64,000 nucleotides of DNA from Beroe ovata (lineage: Eukaryota; Ctenophora; Nuda; Beroida; Beroidae): positions 1-64,000 of the forward strand of contig CAMPET010000234.1 of NCBI GenBank assembly GCA_946803715.1, written 5' to 3'. The position numbers were made by a program, and so were the translations under genes. Under the pieces are notes generated by a model. The model had not been told where the DNA came from. It worked only from the letters and a program-made list of their open reading frames with translations, and made no database searches. Below are positions 1 to 12,316 of the stretch, piece by piece. The stretch's first letter is position 1. Each line of letters starts with the position of its first letter.

Positions 1-1153
1 TTGATGCGTGCAAAATTTCTCCTTTCTCGAGATATGGGTAGCATAAATTGTTCGTATATGTGTATGTTTGTATTTGTCGTTCGTTAGTACATTCCACAAT
101 GTACAATGTATACTGTTCATTGTGCAGCCTGATAATTTATGCGGTACCTATTACTCCGCATACAATTGCTGTGACAATTTATAAGGAATACTCGTTGCTG
201 ATTGGCCCACGAGTTTATCTTCTCCTATTTATCGAGATCAACATTCAACACGTATGCACTATAATACGCGTATAGTTCCCATTTCATTTGTGTGTGTGTC
301 TGTGTGTGTGTGTGTGTGTGTGTGTACGTGTGTGTACGTGTGGTTACTGTGTGTGTGTGTGTGTGTGCNGCTGTGTGTGGTTAGGTATGGTTTAATGGTA
401 CCATGCATTGTTCGTATATAATAATGTCTAGTTCGCTGTGTGTGTTTATAATATACCTAACCCCTGTTCATCGAGCTATTGCTATATCGCTGTCTAACTC
501 CCATGTGGTGCAATGGAGATTTAACTAAAGCTGCTGTCAAATGTCCGCTCTGTACATGTATTCGCAGTTTCTAGTTTTCTTGCATTGCCCCGTTTATTTA
601 TAGTCCTATTCGCTGTTCCTTCTGTACGCACTCTCCGATACTCTACACAGTACACAGTACTTACTGTACGCTCCTGTATCAATTATCGAGAATTCTGTAA
701 TAGCACTACTATGGGATGACGTATAATTACCCCAATTATCCAATTATCTATAGCCTCTTACCACTGAGTTTCCTCTGTGGTGTTCATACCAACATACAGT
801 TATTTTGTGTAGTTCTTCCTCTTCACGATCATGGTTTCCCTCGGTGGTATAACCACGATGAAAGGTATGTTGACACCACTTTCGATCATGTTGACACCAC
901 TTTCGATCATGTTGACACCGCTCTCGCCCATTTTGACACCACTTTCGCTCATTTTGTCGTTATGATAAGCTATCTCTCAGGCCCACCTCTCGTCCTCATT
1001 CTCCTACATCAATTTCACCACCACTTTTACCATAGCATTATTAACTGAGCAGTTAATGACACCAATGTATACCACGATAATAATAACCTTGACACATTGA
1101 CACCTGGTTATGTAGAGCAGGAGTATTGTAGTACCGTGTGTGTTTCAGGCAAG
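1..1153. other. Non-coding 5' flank of the beta-adaptin gene
   Basis: No recognisable protein lies here. A GT microsatellite occupies about 289-368 and contains a single unknown base at 369. A minisatellite with a unit of about 21-22 bp (core gttgacaccactttcgatca) repeats four times at about 866-955. It produces a spurious repeating open frame. Just before the ATG, the motif tgtttcag ending at 1148 looks like a 3' splice site, so part of this stretch may be a 5'-UTR intron. Confidence 0.6.
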
Positions 1154-4100
1154 ATGTCCGACAGCAAGTACTTCAACACTCAGAAGAAGGGTGAGATTTA
1201 CGAGCTGAAGGCGGAGCTGAACAGTGACAAGAAGGAGAAAAAGAAGGAGGCTGTCAAAAAGGTGGGACATCATTTGGGTATCACGAATGGGTATAGGACT
1301 GTAGGTCGGCAGCAGGACTCTAGTTCGGGAGTTACGCTAATGAGGTTTCTAACATGCATGTAGGGTATAATACATCGGTAGTACAGGTAGTAATCATCGG
1401 GCAACATATTGCATTTAATGTAGAAATACATTGCAACTCAAGCAATTATAGAGTGTCGTGAGATATGATGTCTATAGTGGGGAAAGGTGCATGTCAGCAA
1501 GACATGGAACTTCTGAGCGTGATGTATTAATTGTAATAAGATTATTTCCGACACCAGGTGATAGCCAGTATGACAGTTGGTAAAGATGTCAGCGCACTCT
1601 TCACTGATGTCACCATGTGCATGCAGACAGACAACCTGGAACTTAAGAAACTGGTCTACCTTTACCTGATAAACTACGCCAAAACACAACCTGACCTCGC
1701 TATACTTGCTGTCAACACCTTTGTCAAGGTAACAGTTTCCTATCCTCCCCCTTCTCCCCTCCCATTTCATCCCCTCCTCCATCTCCCCACCCTAACCCCA
1801 CTCCCACTCTTCCCCCTAACTCCCCCTCACTCTTTTCCCCCTAACTCCCCCTCACCCCTGAGTGACTCCCCATCCCTCTTTCCATCCCAGGATTGCGAGG
1901 ATCCGAACCCACTGATCAGAGCTCTGGCAGTTCGTACAATGGGATGCATCAGGGTGGACAAGATAACGGAGTACCTGTGTGAGCCCCTCCGGAAATGCCT
2001 CAAGGTTTGTCCCTCGCTTTGATCATTTAGGTATCTGCCTAGACAAAAAGATTAATTTTTCTCCGAAGCCCATCTACTCCATTTTCTGTGGCCCGCTCTC
2101 TTCGTTTGAAATCAATTTGACTAACTGATGCCGAATAGCCATAAAAATGTTCTTCAAGGGCTTACCTAAACTGCTTTCTTTCGAATATGGAAGAATTTCT
2201 GGGCTTATTCGGCGGGAAATCATTGAGAATTCAGATTCCCTCTCAGATGTGACGTTCAAGCTCACATGACGAATAGCTCCTCAGGGAAGCGAGATAGGGC
2301 CGAAATTTGATCGGGAATCGACTCAGCGTCCAAAAATGCATGGGAGTACATAGTATTTGCATGAAAATGGACTAAAAAATTTTCTTCGATTTTTTGATCT
2401 GAGTATCGGTAGAAAATGAAGCGAGTGATCCCACACTTTTTTACTCCGATTTTAAAGGCTTCTAATGAAGGCTTTACGGGCACTAACCACACTAATTTTC
2501 CACCAAATCATCTCTCCTACTCTCACACTACAAGTATCAACCCTCTTTGCAATGATGGATTGTTCATAGTCGCCGTGAAACCACGCCCAAATGACGATTT
2601 CAAACCTGTGGGAAGGAACACTGCAAAAACGTAAAAATCAATGAGACACACCGACACCAAAAAATGGCAAAATGCATTTTTCCAGGAAACATACTAGGAA
2701 TTAGTGTTCCTGGCCTATTTTTTGACGTAGAATCCGAATCTGAACGAATTTTTGAGCTAGCTCACCGGGAAAAATGAGTAAAATTCGAATTCCTTCTCGG
2801 AAGTGGGGTTCGAAGTCACATGTCAAATAGCTCCTCGGGGAACCGAAATAGGGCCGAAATTCAGTCAGGAATCGGTTCAGCGTCCAAAACTACGTGGAAA
2901 ACCATGGTATATGCATGAATGTAGGCTTAAAATTTTTTCGGATTTTTGATCTCAGTATCAGTAGAAAATGAAGCGAGTGATCCCACACTTTATTACCGCG
3001 ATTTTGAAGGACTTTAATGAACGATTTACGGGCATTTACGACACAAACTTTTCCCTAAACCATCTTTCCTTCTCTCAGACTACTAGTATCAACCCTCTTT
3101 GCAACACGTCATCTTCTGTCCTAGCATCCCGCAACCCTGGACTTACCTCTCGCATCCCTGACACTCATGTATCACATCCCTGAAACTTATGTCTCACAAC
3201 CGTGACACTTATGTCTCACAACCGTGACACTTACGTCTCACAACCGTGACACTTACTCTCACAACCGTGACACTTACGTGTCGCATCCCTGACACTTACT
3301 CTCACAACCGTGACACTTATGTCTCACAACCGTGACACTAACCTCAGGACGAGGATCCGTATGTCCGTAAGACGGCAGCTGTGTGCGTTGCTAAGTTACA
3401 CGATATCAGTGCTGCACGTGTGGAGGACCAGGGCTTCCTGGAGACTCTTGGGGAGTTGCTCTGTGATAGCAACCCAATGGTGGTGGCTAATGCGGTGGCA
3501 GCGCTCTCAGAGATACTTGACACCAACCCCAATGCTGCTAAACAGGTAAAGAGGAGGAGGAGAAGGGATAGACTAGAGTAAAATATGTTCATGGAACAAT
3601 CTTCTTCATGTTGCTCTTCATTCTCGGTTGCGAGTCCTGTAAAAATGAATATGATCTATAAACTAGGAGCTATCCAATATTGAGATGAACAGTGAACGTT
3701 GAGATTAGGACTAGCACAGCACTGTATTCCCAGGTGAACATCGACACCCCCACAGTTAACAAGCTGTTAACGGCTCTGAACGAGTGTACCGAGTGGGGAC
3801 AGATATTCATACTGGACTCTCTCAACAACTACACTCCACGTGATGAGAAGGAGTGTATCAGGTAGGGGGTCAGAAGGGGGTCAGTAGGGGGTCATTGATA
3901 TATTTTCATACGACCCAGGTGAGTCCCCCGGGCTATCACGGTCAGAGGCACAACCTGGGCGGAATCGCTCCTGATGGGGTCACAACATACAGAATGATCG
4001 GTTCATGTTACCGCTCTCAACTCTGCACTACAGATACCTCATTTGAATAAACCCGTTTTCCACACTTCATTTGTTCAGCGTAGCAAAGTGTATAGAATAT

Positions 4101-7100
4101 TATGTTTATAATGAGTGTGATTCAATGAGCATTAACCACCACAATCGCAGCATCTGTGAACGAATCACTCCGCGACTCGCACACGCGAATGCCGCTGTTG
4201 TACTAAGCGCTGTAAAGGTCCTGATGAAGCTGATGGACCACATCACAAACACGGAATTTGTACAGATGTTACAGAAAAAGCTGGCTCCGCCCCTCGTTAC
4301 ACTGCTCTCAGCTGAGGCTGAGATACAGGTACAGTGAGAGAGAAATTACTTCAGAGATTATTAAGTATGGCCAATGATAAGAGATTACAGCTGTTGATTT
4401 GATCAAACAGTTTGACATGTCGATGAGTTCGAAACTGGTCTTATAAGGCATCGTTGTCAGAAAGACTCAACTCACATACTCCCTCTTTCTCAGTATGTCG
4501 CTCTACGAAACATCAACCTTGTGGTACAGAAACGTCCCGATGTACTAAAACACGAGATCAAGGCATTCTTCGTGAAGTATAACGATCCTATCTATGTGAA
4601 GCTGGAGAAGTTGGATATCATGATACGATTATCTGCGCAAGCAAACATTGCTCAGGTTTAGAAATTGGATGGGAAAAATTACGCGCAAATTAGCAATTTC
4701 ATAACACCTAACTCCTTACTTATGTCGACCAAAGAATCGTGACTCAGAATTCTGTATACTTCCCAATTCCCAGGTTCTAGCTGAACTGAAGGAGTACGCT
4801 ACAGAAGTTGACGTGGACTTTGTCCGTAAAGCTGTCCGTGCTATTGGACGATGCGCTATCAAAGTAGAGCCAAGTGCTGAGAAGTGTGTACAAACACTAC
4901 TAGAGCTGATCCAAACAAAAGTCAACTACGTTGTACAAGAAGCAATCGTCGTGATTAAGGTAATAGCACTTCTACCTACTAGGGATGAATCCAGTATTTT
5001 GGGCAATAATATTTTTGATCAATAATAATATGATTGATTAGCAATACAATATCGGTTACATGCATCAAAAAATGAATGTTATTCGTATGGGAAAAACAAG
5101 AGTTCAATCTACAACGATTATTATCAGTAAACAATGCAGTGTGTGTGTTCACACCATGAGAAGATTCACACTGTTACAACTCCCTCTTGATACGGGGTCT
5201 GGTTAGTGGGGCGAGAGTGTGTGACGGTGGGGCGAGTATACCGTACTTCCGCTCCAAACTGTCCAGCAACTCTCTCCCGTGTGACAGGTCGTGTGTGACA
5301 GGTGGCTGTCTGTCAGGGACAGGGGGCAGCTCTCCACACTCCTCCAATAAGTGGCGGGGTACGGCAACTGAGATGTCATGTTGGAAGGTGGGAACTGGAG
5401 CGTGGACTCGGGGGCGTGGTGCACGTAGGATAAGAGTAGGGTGGGCGGGGTGTGCAGTAGAGTTGACACAGAGTAGATCAATGTATGACGTCATGGTGTA
5501 TGTGGGGCATAGAATGAGAGAAAGTTGCCGTGTTTTATACAGAACATGTAATTACTAATTGTACCACGTGACCTGTCACGTGTGTCATGGTGTTGTCGTG
5601 GTAACATGTTGTCATGGTAACGTGTAGTCATAGTAACATGTAGTCATGGTAACGTGTAGTCATTGTAACAGGACCTGTCACGTCGCTCATCTGACATGTA
5701 GACTGTAGTATGGTGAGCATGAAGCGGTGTTATGTATTCAGAGGCATAGCGCAAGCATCTGAGAAATTCTGATGCAAACAAATTATGAAACTTAGCTAAT
5801 AGAATTCCCGAAATCACTGAACCAGAATGAAGAATCACAATGGAGAAACCAATACTTTATAAATTTTGAACCGAAACTACGACACATCGCTACAATTGCC
5901 TCATTTCAGGACATATTCAGGAAATATCCTAACAAATACGAGACAATCATCTCTACTCTCTGTGAGAATCTCGACTCACTCGACGAACCTGAGGCTCGAG
6001 CTGCAATGATATGGATAGTCGGAGAGTACGCAGAGAGGATTGATAACGCAGATGAAATCCTCCAGAGTTTTCTGGATGGTTTTCACGATGAAAACACCCA
6101 GGTTCAACTACAACTCCTCACTGCTATAGTCAAGTTGTTCCTCAAGAAGCCACAAGAGACACAGGATCTGGTACAGAAGGTCCTGTCTCTCGCTACTCAA
6201 GATTCTGATAACCCTGACCTGCGTGATAGAGGCTACATTTATTGGAGACTGCTGTCTACCGACCCTGCTGCCGCTAAAGAGGTATAATTGAGACATTCTT
6301 GAAGGTTTTGGGGCACAAAGTGGTTCAAAACGGTCTTCGTTTTTGGGGATTGTAGTTGTTTTCGTCGCGCGCTTGGTCAAGTTATGTCACTCTTACGCGC
6401 GCGCACATGATTCTTACGCGCACATACACACAGCTTTCGTTCTTGAACCAGCAATTATTTTCAGGTTGTACTCGCGGAAAAGCCCCTGATTTCCGAAGAA
6501 ACTGATCTCATTGAGCCCACCCTCCTCGACGAACTGATCTGTCATATTTCCTCTCTCGCTAGCGTGTATCACAAACCCCCATCCGCATTTGTTGAGGGTA
6601 GAGTGCCTGTGAGGAAGATACAAGCTGCCAGAACAGCAACTGAAGTTACAGCTGAGACTGATCCTCACATGTGAGTATCAATAACGGTCGCACGTGACCC
6701 AGCATCATGACATATGACCACAACCACTGACTGAATGTTATGTTCAGTGGTGTGGAGGATGACAGGATATACAACGAAGCTGATGAAACAGGCGCTCCTC
6801 AAGAGGAAGTTGGAGGAGGCGATCTTCTGATCGGGGATCTACTCAGCCTAGACTATCCGGCGCCCACACCCGCTGCGCCACCTGTCAACAATACTGCCGC
6901 CCAGCAGCAACAACAACCCGTGGCTGACCTGCTCGGTGACATATTCGGAGGAATGGATGTGAGTTATTGTCATGAAGATTTTGTATCAAATCGTCCGAGG
7001 CTGCAGTAACTATTGCACTTTCAACTGACCATGTTCCTATCTCACAGCTGGGCGGCGCTCCTCCAATGGCGGCACCCGCCCCATCCAACGCCGCAATGGA

Positions 7101-7958
7101 CTTGTTCTCGCTGTCCACACCTACCAACTACGTGCCACCACATCAAGTGATCCTCACTGCACAGAAAGCCAAGGGACTGGAGGTGTCAGCCACCTTTGCT
7201 CGCCGGAACAAGGGCATATTCATGGATATTAACATCTCCAACAAATCAATGATGGTACAGTCTGATAATCTGCAATTCTATAGCATCTTACAATTCCTTG
7301 ATGTCACTTCTTACTCTCCTTCTTGCCAGGCAATGAGTGGCTTTGCTATCCAATTCAATAAGAACAGTTTCGGTCTGGCTCCCGCCAAGCCCCTGGCTGT
7401 TCCTAGCCCTGTGGCTCCAGGGGTCACAACCAGCGCCTCGCTGCCGTTAGTCACCACCGGGCCCGTTATGCGCATGGATCCTCTACTCAAGATACAGATG
7501 GCGATGAAGAATGATATCGATGTTTTCTACTTTGAGTACGTTGAACATAACTACTCATCTCTGTTCATCACGTCCAGTGGAGATATGATATAGCGCCATT
7601 ATAACGTCCCTCTTTCTCTTTGCACAGGTGCCACGTCCCTGCACACGTGCTTCTTTCGGAGGAGGGAAGCATGGAGCGGAATCTCTTCCCTCAGATGTGG
7701 CGTGAAATACCCGATGACAAGGAGAAGTCGTTCTCTCTTCCATCTGTCAGCAAATCCACGGGTACGTGGAAATAAACACCCATATTTCAATGAGACTCAG
7801 TGTCATACACCACCAGCGCCCACTTAATTCATCGTATATATCTTTCAGATCAAATCGAGCAGATGTTGATAGCAAACAACGTGTTTGTTGTTGCTACAAG
7901 GCAGGGCCCCGACAACGAATACCTGATCTTNGGGAAGATGTTCTCAGATCTCTGGTGA
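1154..7958 (+). CDS. AP2B1: AP-1/AP-2 complex subunit beta (beta-adaptin)
   Basis: Large subunit of the clathrin adaptor AP-1/AP-2 complexes, which links cargo and clathrin at the trans-Golgi or plasma membrane. Coding exons: 1154-1261, 1558-1728, 1891-2004, 3348-3545, 3734-3861, 4151-4328, 4494-4655, 4774-4959, 5910-6281, 6465-6670, 6748-6958, 7048-7254, 7330-7535, 7628-7761 and 7849-7958 (2691 nt, 896 aa, phases consistent). The start [15 protein letters not shown] and the armadillo trunk match vertebrate beta-adaptin closely (for example [18 protein letters not shown]). The hinge carries a clathrin-box-like LLSLD, then a Gln run and the start of the ear (NKNSFG). The protein is about 40 residues shorter than human beta2 because the ear platform ends early, next to unknown base 7931. 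I cannot tell AP-1 from AP-2, and many invertebrates use one shared beta. A canonical AATAAA lies at 8291. Confidence 0.95.
2225..3105. repeat. Diverged direct duplication in beta-adaptin intron 3
   Basis: Two segments, about 2225-2560 and 2790-3105, share stretches such as gaagcgagtgatcccacact and atagggccgaaat with scattered differences. They look like an old tandem duplication or two copies of an unnamed interspersed element. I see no protein coding or terminal repeats. Confidence 0.7.
3160..3346. repeat. 22-bp minisatellite ending on a splice acceptor
   Basis: About eight copies of a unit reading cacaaccgtgacacttatgt, with catccctgacac variants, fill the end of beta-adaptin intron 3. The last copy carries the ctaacctcag that forms the acceptor of exon 4 at 3348. 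Confidence 0.85.
5174..5494 (-). CDS. Possible single-exon small protein inside a beta-adaptin intron (unrecognised)
   Basis: An ATG-initiated open frame of 106 codons on the strand opposite to beta-adaptin, within intron 8. The conceptual protein is proline-rich in its first half. It then becomes more ordinary ([14 protein letters not shown], then [15 protein letters not shown]) and ends in a basic tail. I do not recognise the family. In its favour: balanced composition and a plausible amphipathic segment. Against it: short length, no poly(A) signal seen downstream, and the GC-rich stretch also leaves other frames open. It could be chance. Confidence 0.3.
   Translation of the reverse strand: MTSYIDLLCVNSTAHPAHPTLILRAPRPRVHAPVPTFQHDISVAVPRHLLEECGELPPVPDRQPPVTHDLSHGRELLDSLERKYGILAPPSHTLAPLTRPRIKREL
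5580..5672. repeat. About 18-bp minisatellite (gtcatggtaacgtgta-like)
   Basis: About five copies of a unit built around catggtaac with a/g variation (tggtaacatgttgtcatggt). It lies in beta-adaptin intron 8. The core resembles half of an RFX X-box. Confidence 0.7.
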
Positions 7959-9438
7959 TAAGATTTGTTTTAGTGAGGTCGTGAACTTTGAAAAAATTGG
8001 TGAAAAGATGTGGAAAGATGAGAGTGCCATTGTGTAAGGAATGTGTTAAGAATGTATTGAAATATATTGATGTGGGACCATATTCTGATGTGAGAAACCA
8101 GTGTCCCTTTACAATGTCAACACAACAAAAAGTGTAGGCAGTAGGGATGTGCCCACCTACCTTGAAGTGTGAACCATAATCCAGTTACCAATCTGAGCAT
8201 TGTTGATTATTTCCACCTACTCCATACTTAATCACTTTCCTACAGCTGGTACAAAATGGCTACCTAAGTCTCCAAGAGTGAAGGTTAAATAATAAAATTA
8301 TATGACAACCTATTGTATGCTTCAGATGGTTGAACATTGTAGACTGTAGACTACATATTTTACCTATACTATATGAAGTTTCACTCTATGTCTTGAACTA
8401 GCATAATATAAAGGATTTCTGAGGATTAGAATTGTTGGGAGAAGATAAATGCAGATCAACGGCACAAGTATCCCAAGTGAGGCAGTGTTATAACACTGTT
8501 GTTATTGCCTGTTGGTTTTAGTTTCCACATGCACTTTTGCCACATAAGAGAGTCTTACAAATCATCAGTATAGAAAAGCAGAGGTTTCCTCGATCACCTT
8601 GATACAATTACCTATACAATGTAAAAAAGTCTGCACTTCATATAAATTGGAGACAAATTTGTACCTGCAATAGTGCAATGTACCATATATATAGCATTTA
8701 TGGATCCTTTCTTGCAACTTGAATATATCAACCAATGACATTGAACTTGAAGCATCAAACACATACAGAGTACACTTTTAGTTTTACAACATAAGTAGCA
8801 ACATAAGAAACAATATCACAATGATTTATACAAGGCAAATGTAATTATATCCAGTGCTGAAAGGCACTAACACAACTTAAATAAAAAATGTTCAATTTGA
8901 AGATAGAATTATATTCAAGCGAATTTTGAGCGCGCGCCGGCGCCTTCCATCAATATGTACCGCCGAACCGCGCGAAGAAACCATGCGCGCTGAAAAGCCA
9001 TGGGTAAACTAATTGGCCGTCTACTATATTGGAGACTGGCAAATCGAGCGTGCGCAAGACTAGAGTCACGTGGGAACAAAATGTTGGTTATATGATTGAT
9101 GAATTATAGCAAATTTATGAAAATGGAAAAAGGGTCAACATGCAATGTCGGGCTGATCAATTTTTTTTGCAAAATGCTGGTATACTTTTGCATTGGTATG
9201 CACAAGTTGCACACCCCTATTCTACTCTGTGAACTGAAAGGTTGTAGGTTGGTTCACTCAATGTGGGAACAATACTGAATACATTGGTATAGCATACACC
9301 AGCGTTGCTTGACAAGACAAACTGTAAAAACTATTGTGAATACTATAGAATCATAGATTCAAATCTATCATAGATTCATTTGTCATCCTGTTTCAGTATG
9401 CAAGATATAAAACAGCAGCTTTCTATCATCAATTTGCA
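7959..9438. other. Convergent intergenic region, beta-adaptin 3' end to AMT 3' end
   Basis: This holds the 3' UTR of beta-adaptin, with AATAAA at 8291-8296, and the end of the AMT gene on the other strand. It is AT-rich, with a short GC-rich patch at about 8930-8985. I see no further coding exon or RNA gene. Confidence 0.5.
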
Positions 9439-11934
9439 TCACTTTATCCTCAAATTCTTCTTATTGAAGTCTGTAAGATGAGATCCTGAGAGAAATTCAG
9501 TGCCTGCCACCTGAAATGGATGTATTGGACTTTGGTAGTAATCTAATTTCCCCTTCTGCTTATGATCTACTGATCCTGATATTACATATCCTAAGTTTAT
9601 TATAATTTGTACTGACGGTAAGTTTTGGTGAAATAACTTACATCCTCTGAAGTATTGTAGGCCCTTAGCAGTCCCATAATCCTAAGTGGCAAAAACAGTG
9701 CTATGCTTGCCAACAATGACCATCCTGAATGGATGAAGCATTCAGTTATTACCACTCATGAGTATTTCATTTGTCAATTACACAATGCACACTAGATTGA
9801 TTCTATGTCTATATCTAAACTATCTATATCTAAACTATCTACAATCATTCTGCATATCATTACTAAATAGCTATAGTAATGATATGATGAGTGAATTGAA
9901 AGACTAAGGTTACCTGAAACTGTCAGTAAAAAGATTATATTTGCTGTAAGGAGTCTCCAGCCATATCCATTGCAAACATAAAATGCACCACATGGAGTGT
10001 TAGCTCCACTGTCTTCTATTGCAATTTTGTAGAGTGACTGTGTGGAAAAGAGAGCAACAGTTACCATGCCAACAACCCCACCTCCTACATGTACAGGGCA
10101 AGTGTCTGTGACATCATCAATACCATCTGAAAATCATTCTTGATATATAAATGCTAAGATCCCTACACTTAAAGAAACTTTAGAATGCCGACATCATCAT
10201 AACTCACATGTACATAGCATCCATGATATCAAGAAGTATGTTGCTCCACAGAATATTCCAGTAATAAGAGCACCTTCTGTCGTCATTGTAGCACACCCAG
10301 CACTACTCCCTACCAACCCTGGGAATCCATTACTCTATAAAAAAGACTAGGTCATAAATTAACCCGTAGACGATATTAATGAGTGTCTTCACAACAAGCA
10401 AACCTGTAAGAATGCCATTGCACACACTGTAAGGATCAATTCGTCTCTCCTGTATGTAACAAATGATTGCTACCACAATGGCACTCGCAGCAGCTGATAT
10501 GGTTGTGTTAACTGCAATCTTTCCCATCACATTGACTGCTCCTCCTGCTAACAGAGCAAAATAGATTGTTTCATTGATGTATTCATTGAATGAAAGAATG
10601 TCAATGAAGCAGTTCATTGTTCTAATACCTGTAAAGTTCTGGATTGTTCCCATATTGAATCCATAGTATCCCGCCCAAATAAAGAACACCCCAAGAGCAT
10701 AAAACGTCACGTTTTGCTGTGGCATGCGTTCATTCTTACCTGAATAAGCATCACACTAAACATTGAAGTGTCACATCACCACTTCTTTTCAAGATCAATT
10801 AAACATGACGAACAACTGACTTTCCCTATCAAATCTGCCGACTCGAGGTCCAACTGCTATGGCTCCCACAAGAGCCACGATTCCGCCACTCAGATGAATA
10901 ACACTGGATCCTGTGAACAATGTGTGATGACCTATGTGCTTCTCAAGAACCGCTATGTGACATGGAAACATGACAACTATTATTATTTGTTTATAACATC
11001 GCATCCTGTAGGCTTGATCACCTGCAAAGTCCAGTGCGCCTGTATCCATGAGAGTTCGGGTTTGGTAGCTGGCCCATCCTTCACTACTCCAGATCCAGTG
11101 CATTGGAATGGGCGTCACGAGGAATGATATGAAGAATGTTAGCACGAAATGGGCAACCGGACTTGTTCGTTCACTCAGCGAACCTAGTGGATCATGCTGA
11201 AATTTAGATTCGTGATTCGATGATAAAACCGAGCTATGTGTAGAAAAATGTGACGTTGTTACCATGGTAATTGGTAACCAAACCTGCTACAATTGACGGT
11301 ACGAGGTTGAGAACGCAAAAGTAGTAGAAAAAATGAGCAAATGATCCTCCTGAGTAGACATTGCTCGACTCAAAAAGGTGTCCTTTGGTGGCGAATCCTG
11401 ACCAGCCTATGAAGTCATCTCCCTTATCACCAAACGCAAATCCGTATCTGGGAATTCCTGGATTATGATCCCATTACTTGAATATCGCGTCAGACAAACA
11501 ATTCTGAAACCGTTTCGTAGTATTGATTATTATAATCATATCGATTTCTTACCCCAATAAGTAGAAACAGATAGCTGCTATGCTGGAACAACATATCGTC
11601 TGTACAATCATTACTTTTGTATTTTTCGGGCTCACTGTTCCTATTTCCAAGAACAGCATTCCGATCTTCACGAGAAATATCTGATAAGTCAAATTCAATT
11701 TTCGTGAAGTGTCACGGCACAGAATTGACACCAGACACATATCGCTGACACCACGTGTCAACATCACCCTGACAACATCACCATGGTTACCTGGATAGCC
11801 CTTAGGACGAGCCAGGCTGTAGAGAAGTCGCGGTAAACTGGCGATGACTGGATTATGAGTTGAGACAGCTCCTCCCATGTCTTATTGACCTGCTGCCCAT
11901 CCAACACCAATGTCAACACTTGGGACGATGCCAT
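9439..11934 (-). CDS. AMT-type ammonium transporter
   Basis: Polytopic membrane channel of the Amt/Mep family that moves ammonium across the plasma membrane. Ten exons, in transcript order: 11791-11934, 11553-11680, 11284-11447, 11022-11183, 10821-10910, 10393-10739, 10208-10334, 9914-10126, 9642-9724 and 9439-9510 (1530 nt, 509 aa). Family landmarks in order: FSTAWLVLRAIQ, LFLEIGTVSPKN, YGFAFGDKGDDFIGW, GSLSERTSP, SSVIHLSGGIVALVGA, IWAGYYGFNMG, AVNTTISAAA, SSAGCATM and CPVHVGGGVVG. The start is ATG 11934. An in-frame upstream extension has no ATG. The junction of exons 6 and 7 reads NGILTGLLV followed by SNGFPGLVGSSAGC, a near-repeat of one motif. The exact splice there is the least certain. 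Confidence 0.92.
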
Positions 11935-12316
11935 ACAGCTGCTGTGTGCACTGTTACTCTGTTTACAATGTGATTTTTGCAAATATAATAAGGGGAGCGG
12001 GTCACGAGAAACACAACCGCGAGGACAAGACTGATTTGGAAAATAGGAAGTAAAGTGTGTGTGAAATTAAACACTTTCCCTTCGTCACTTGAGCATGTAT
12101 CCAACTTTCATTAAACACACATTAATACACGGTTATTATCAGTCAGCGAAAACAAGTACATGGTTAGTATCATAATATTTATCTTAATGAAGCTACAATC
12201 AGTTAAATAACGACCCCATAAAATCCAGAATTCGGTATCGCAGTCTGTACGTTGAGTATGATACAAAGAATAAAAGTGTCATCACAAATGTTAAAAAGTT
12301 GAATAAATTCCACAGT

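Noticed and set aside
716-1048. 110-codon frame upstream of beta-adaptin with repeated VDTTFDH
   Set aside because: The repeat is a minisatellite read in frame. No homology, and it lies in the 5' flank.
868-3346. CRISPR-like regular repeats
   Set aside because: The units are contiguous minisatellites without unique spacers, in a eukaryotic genome.
11913-12104. N-terminal extension or extra exon for the AMT transporter
   Set aside because: It begins with a non-ATG codon and overlaps the real first exon in another frame.
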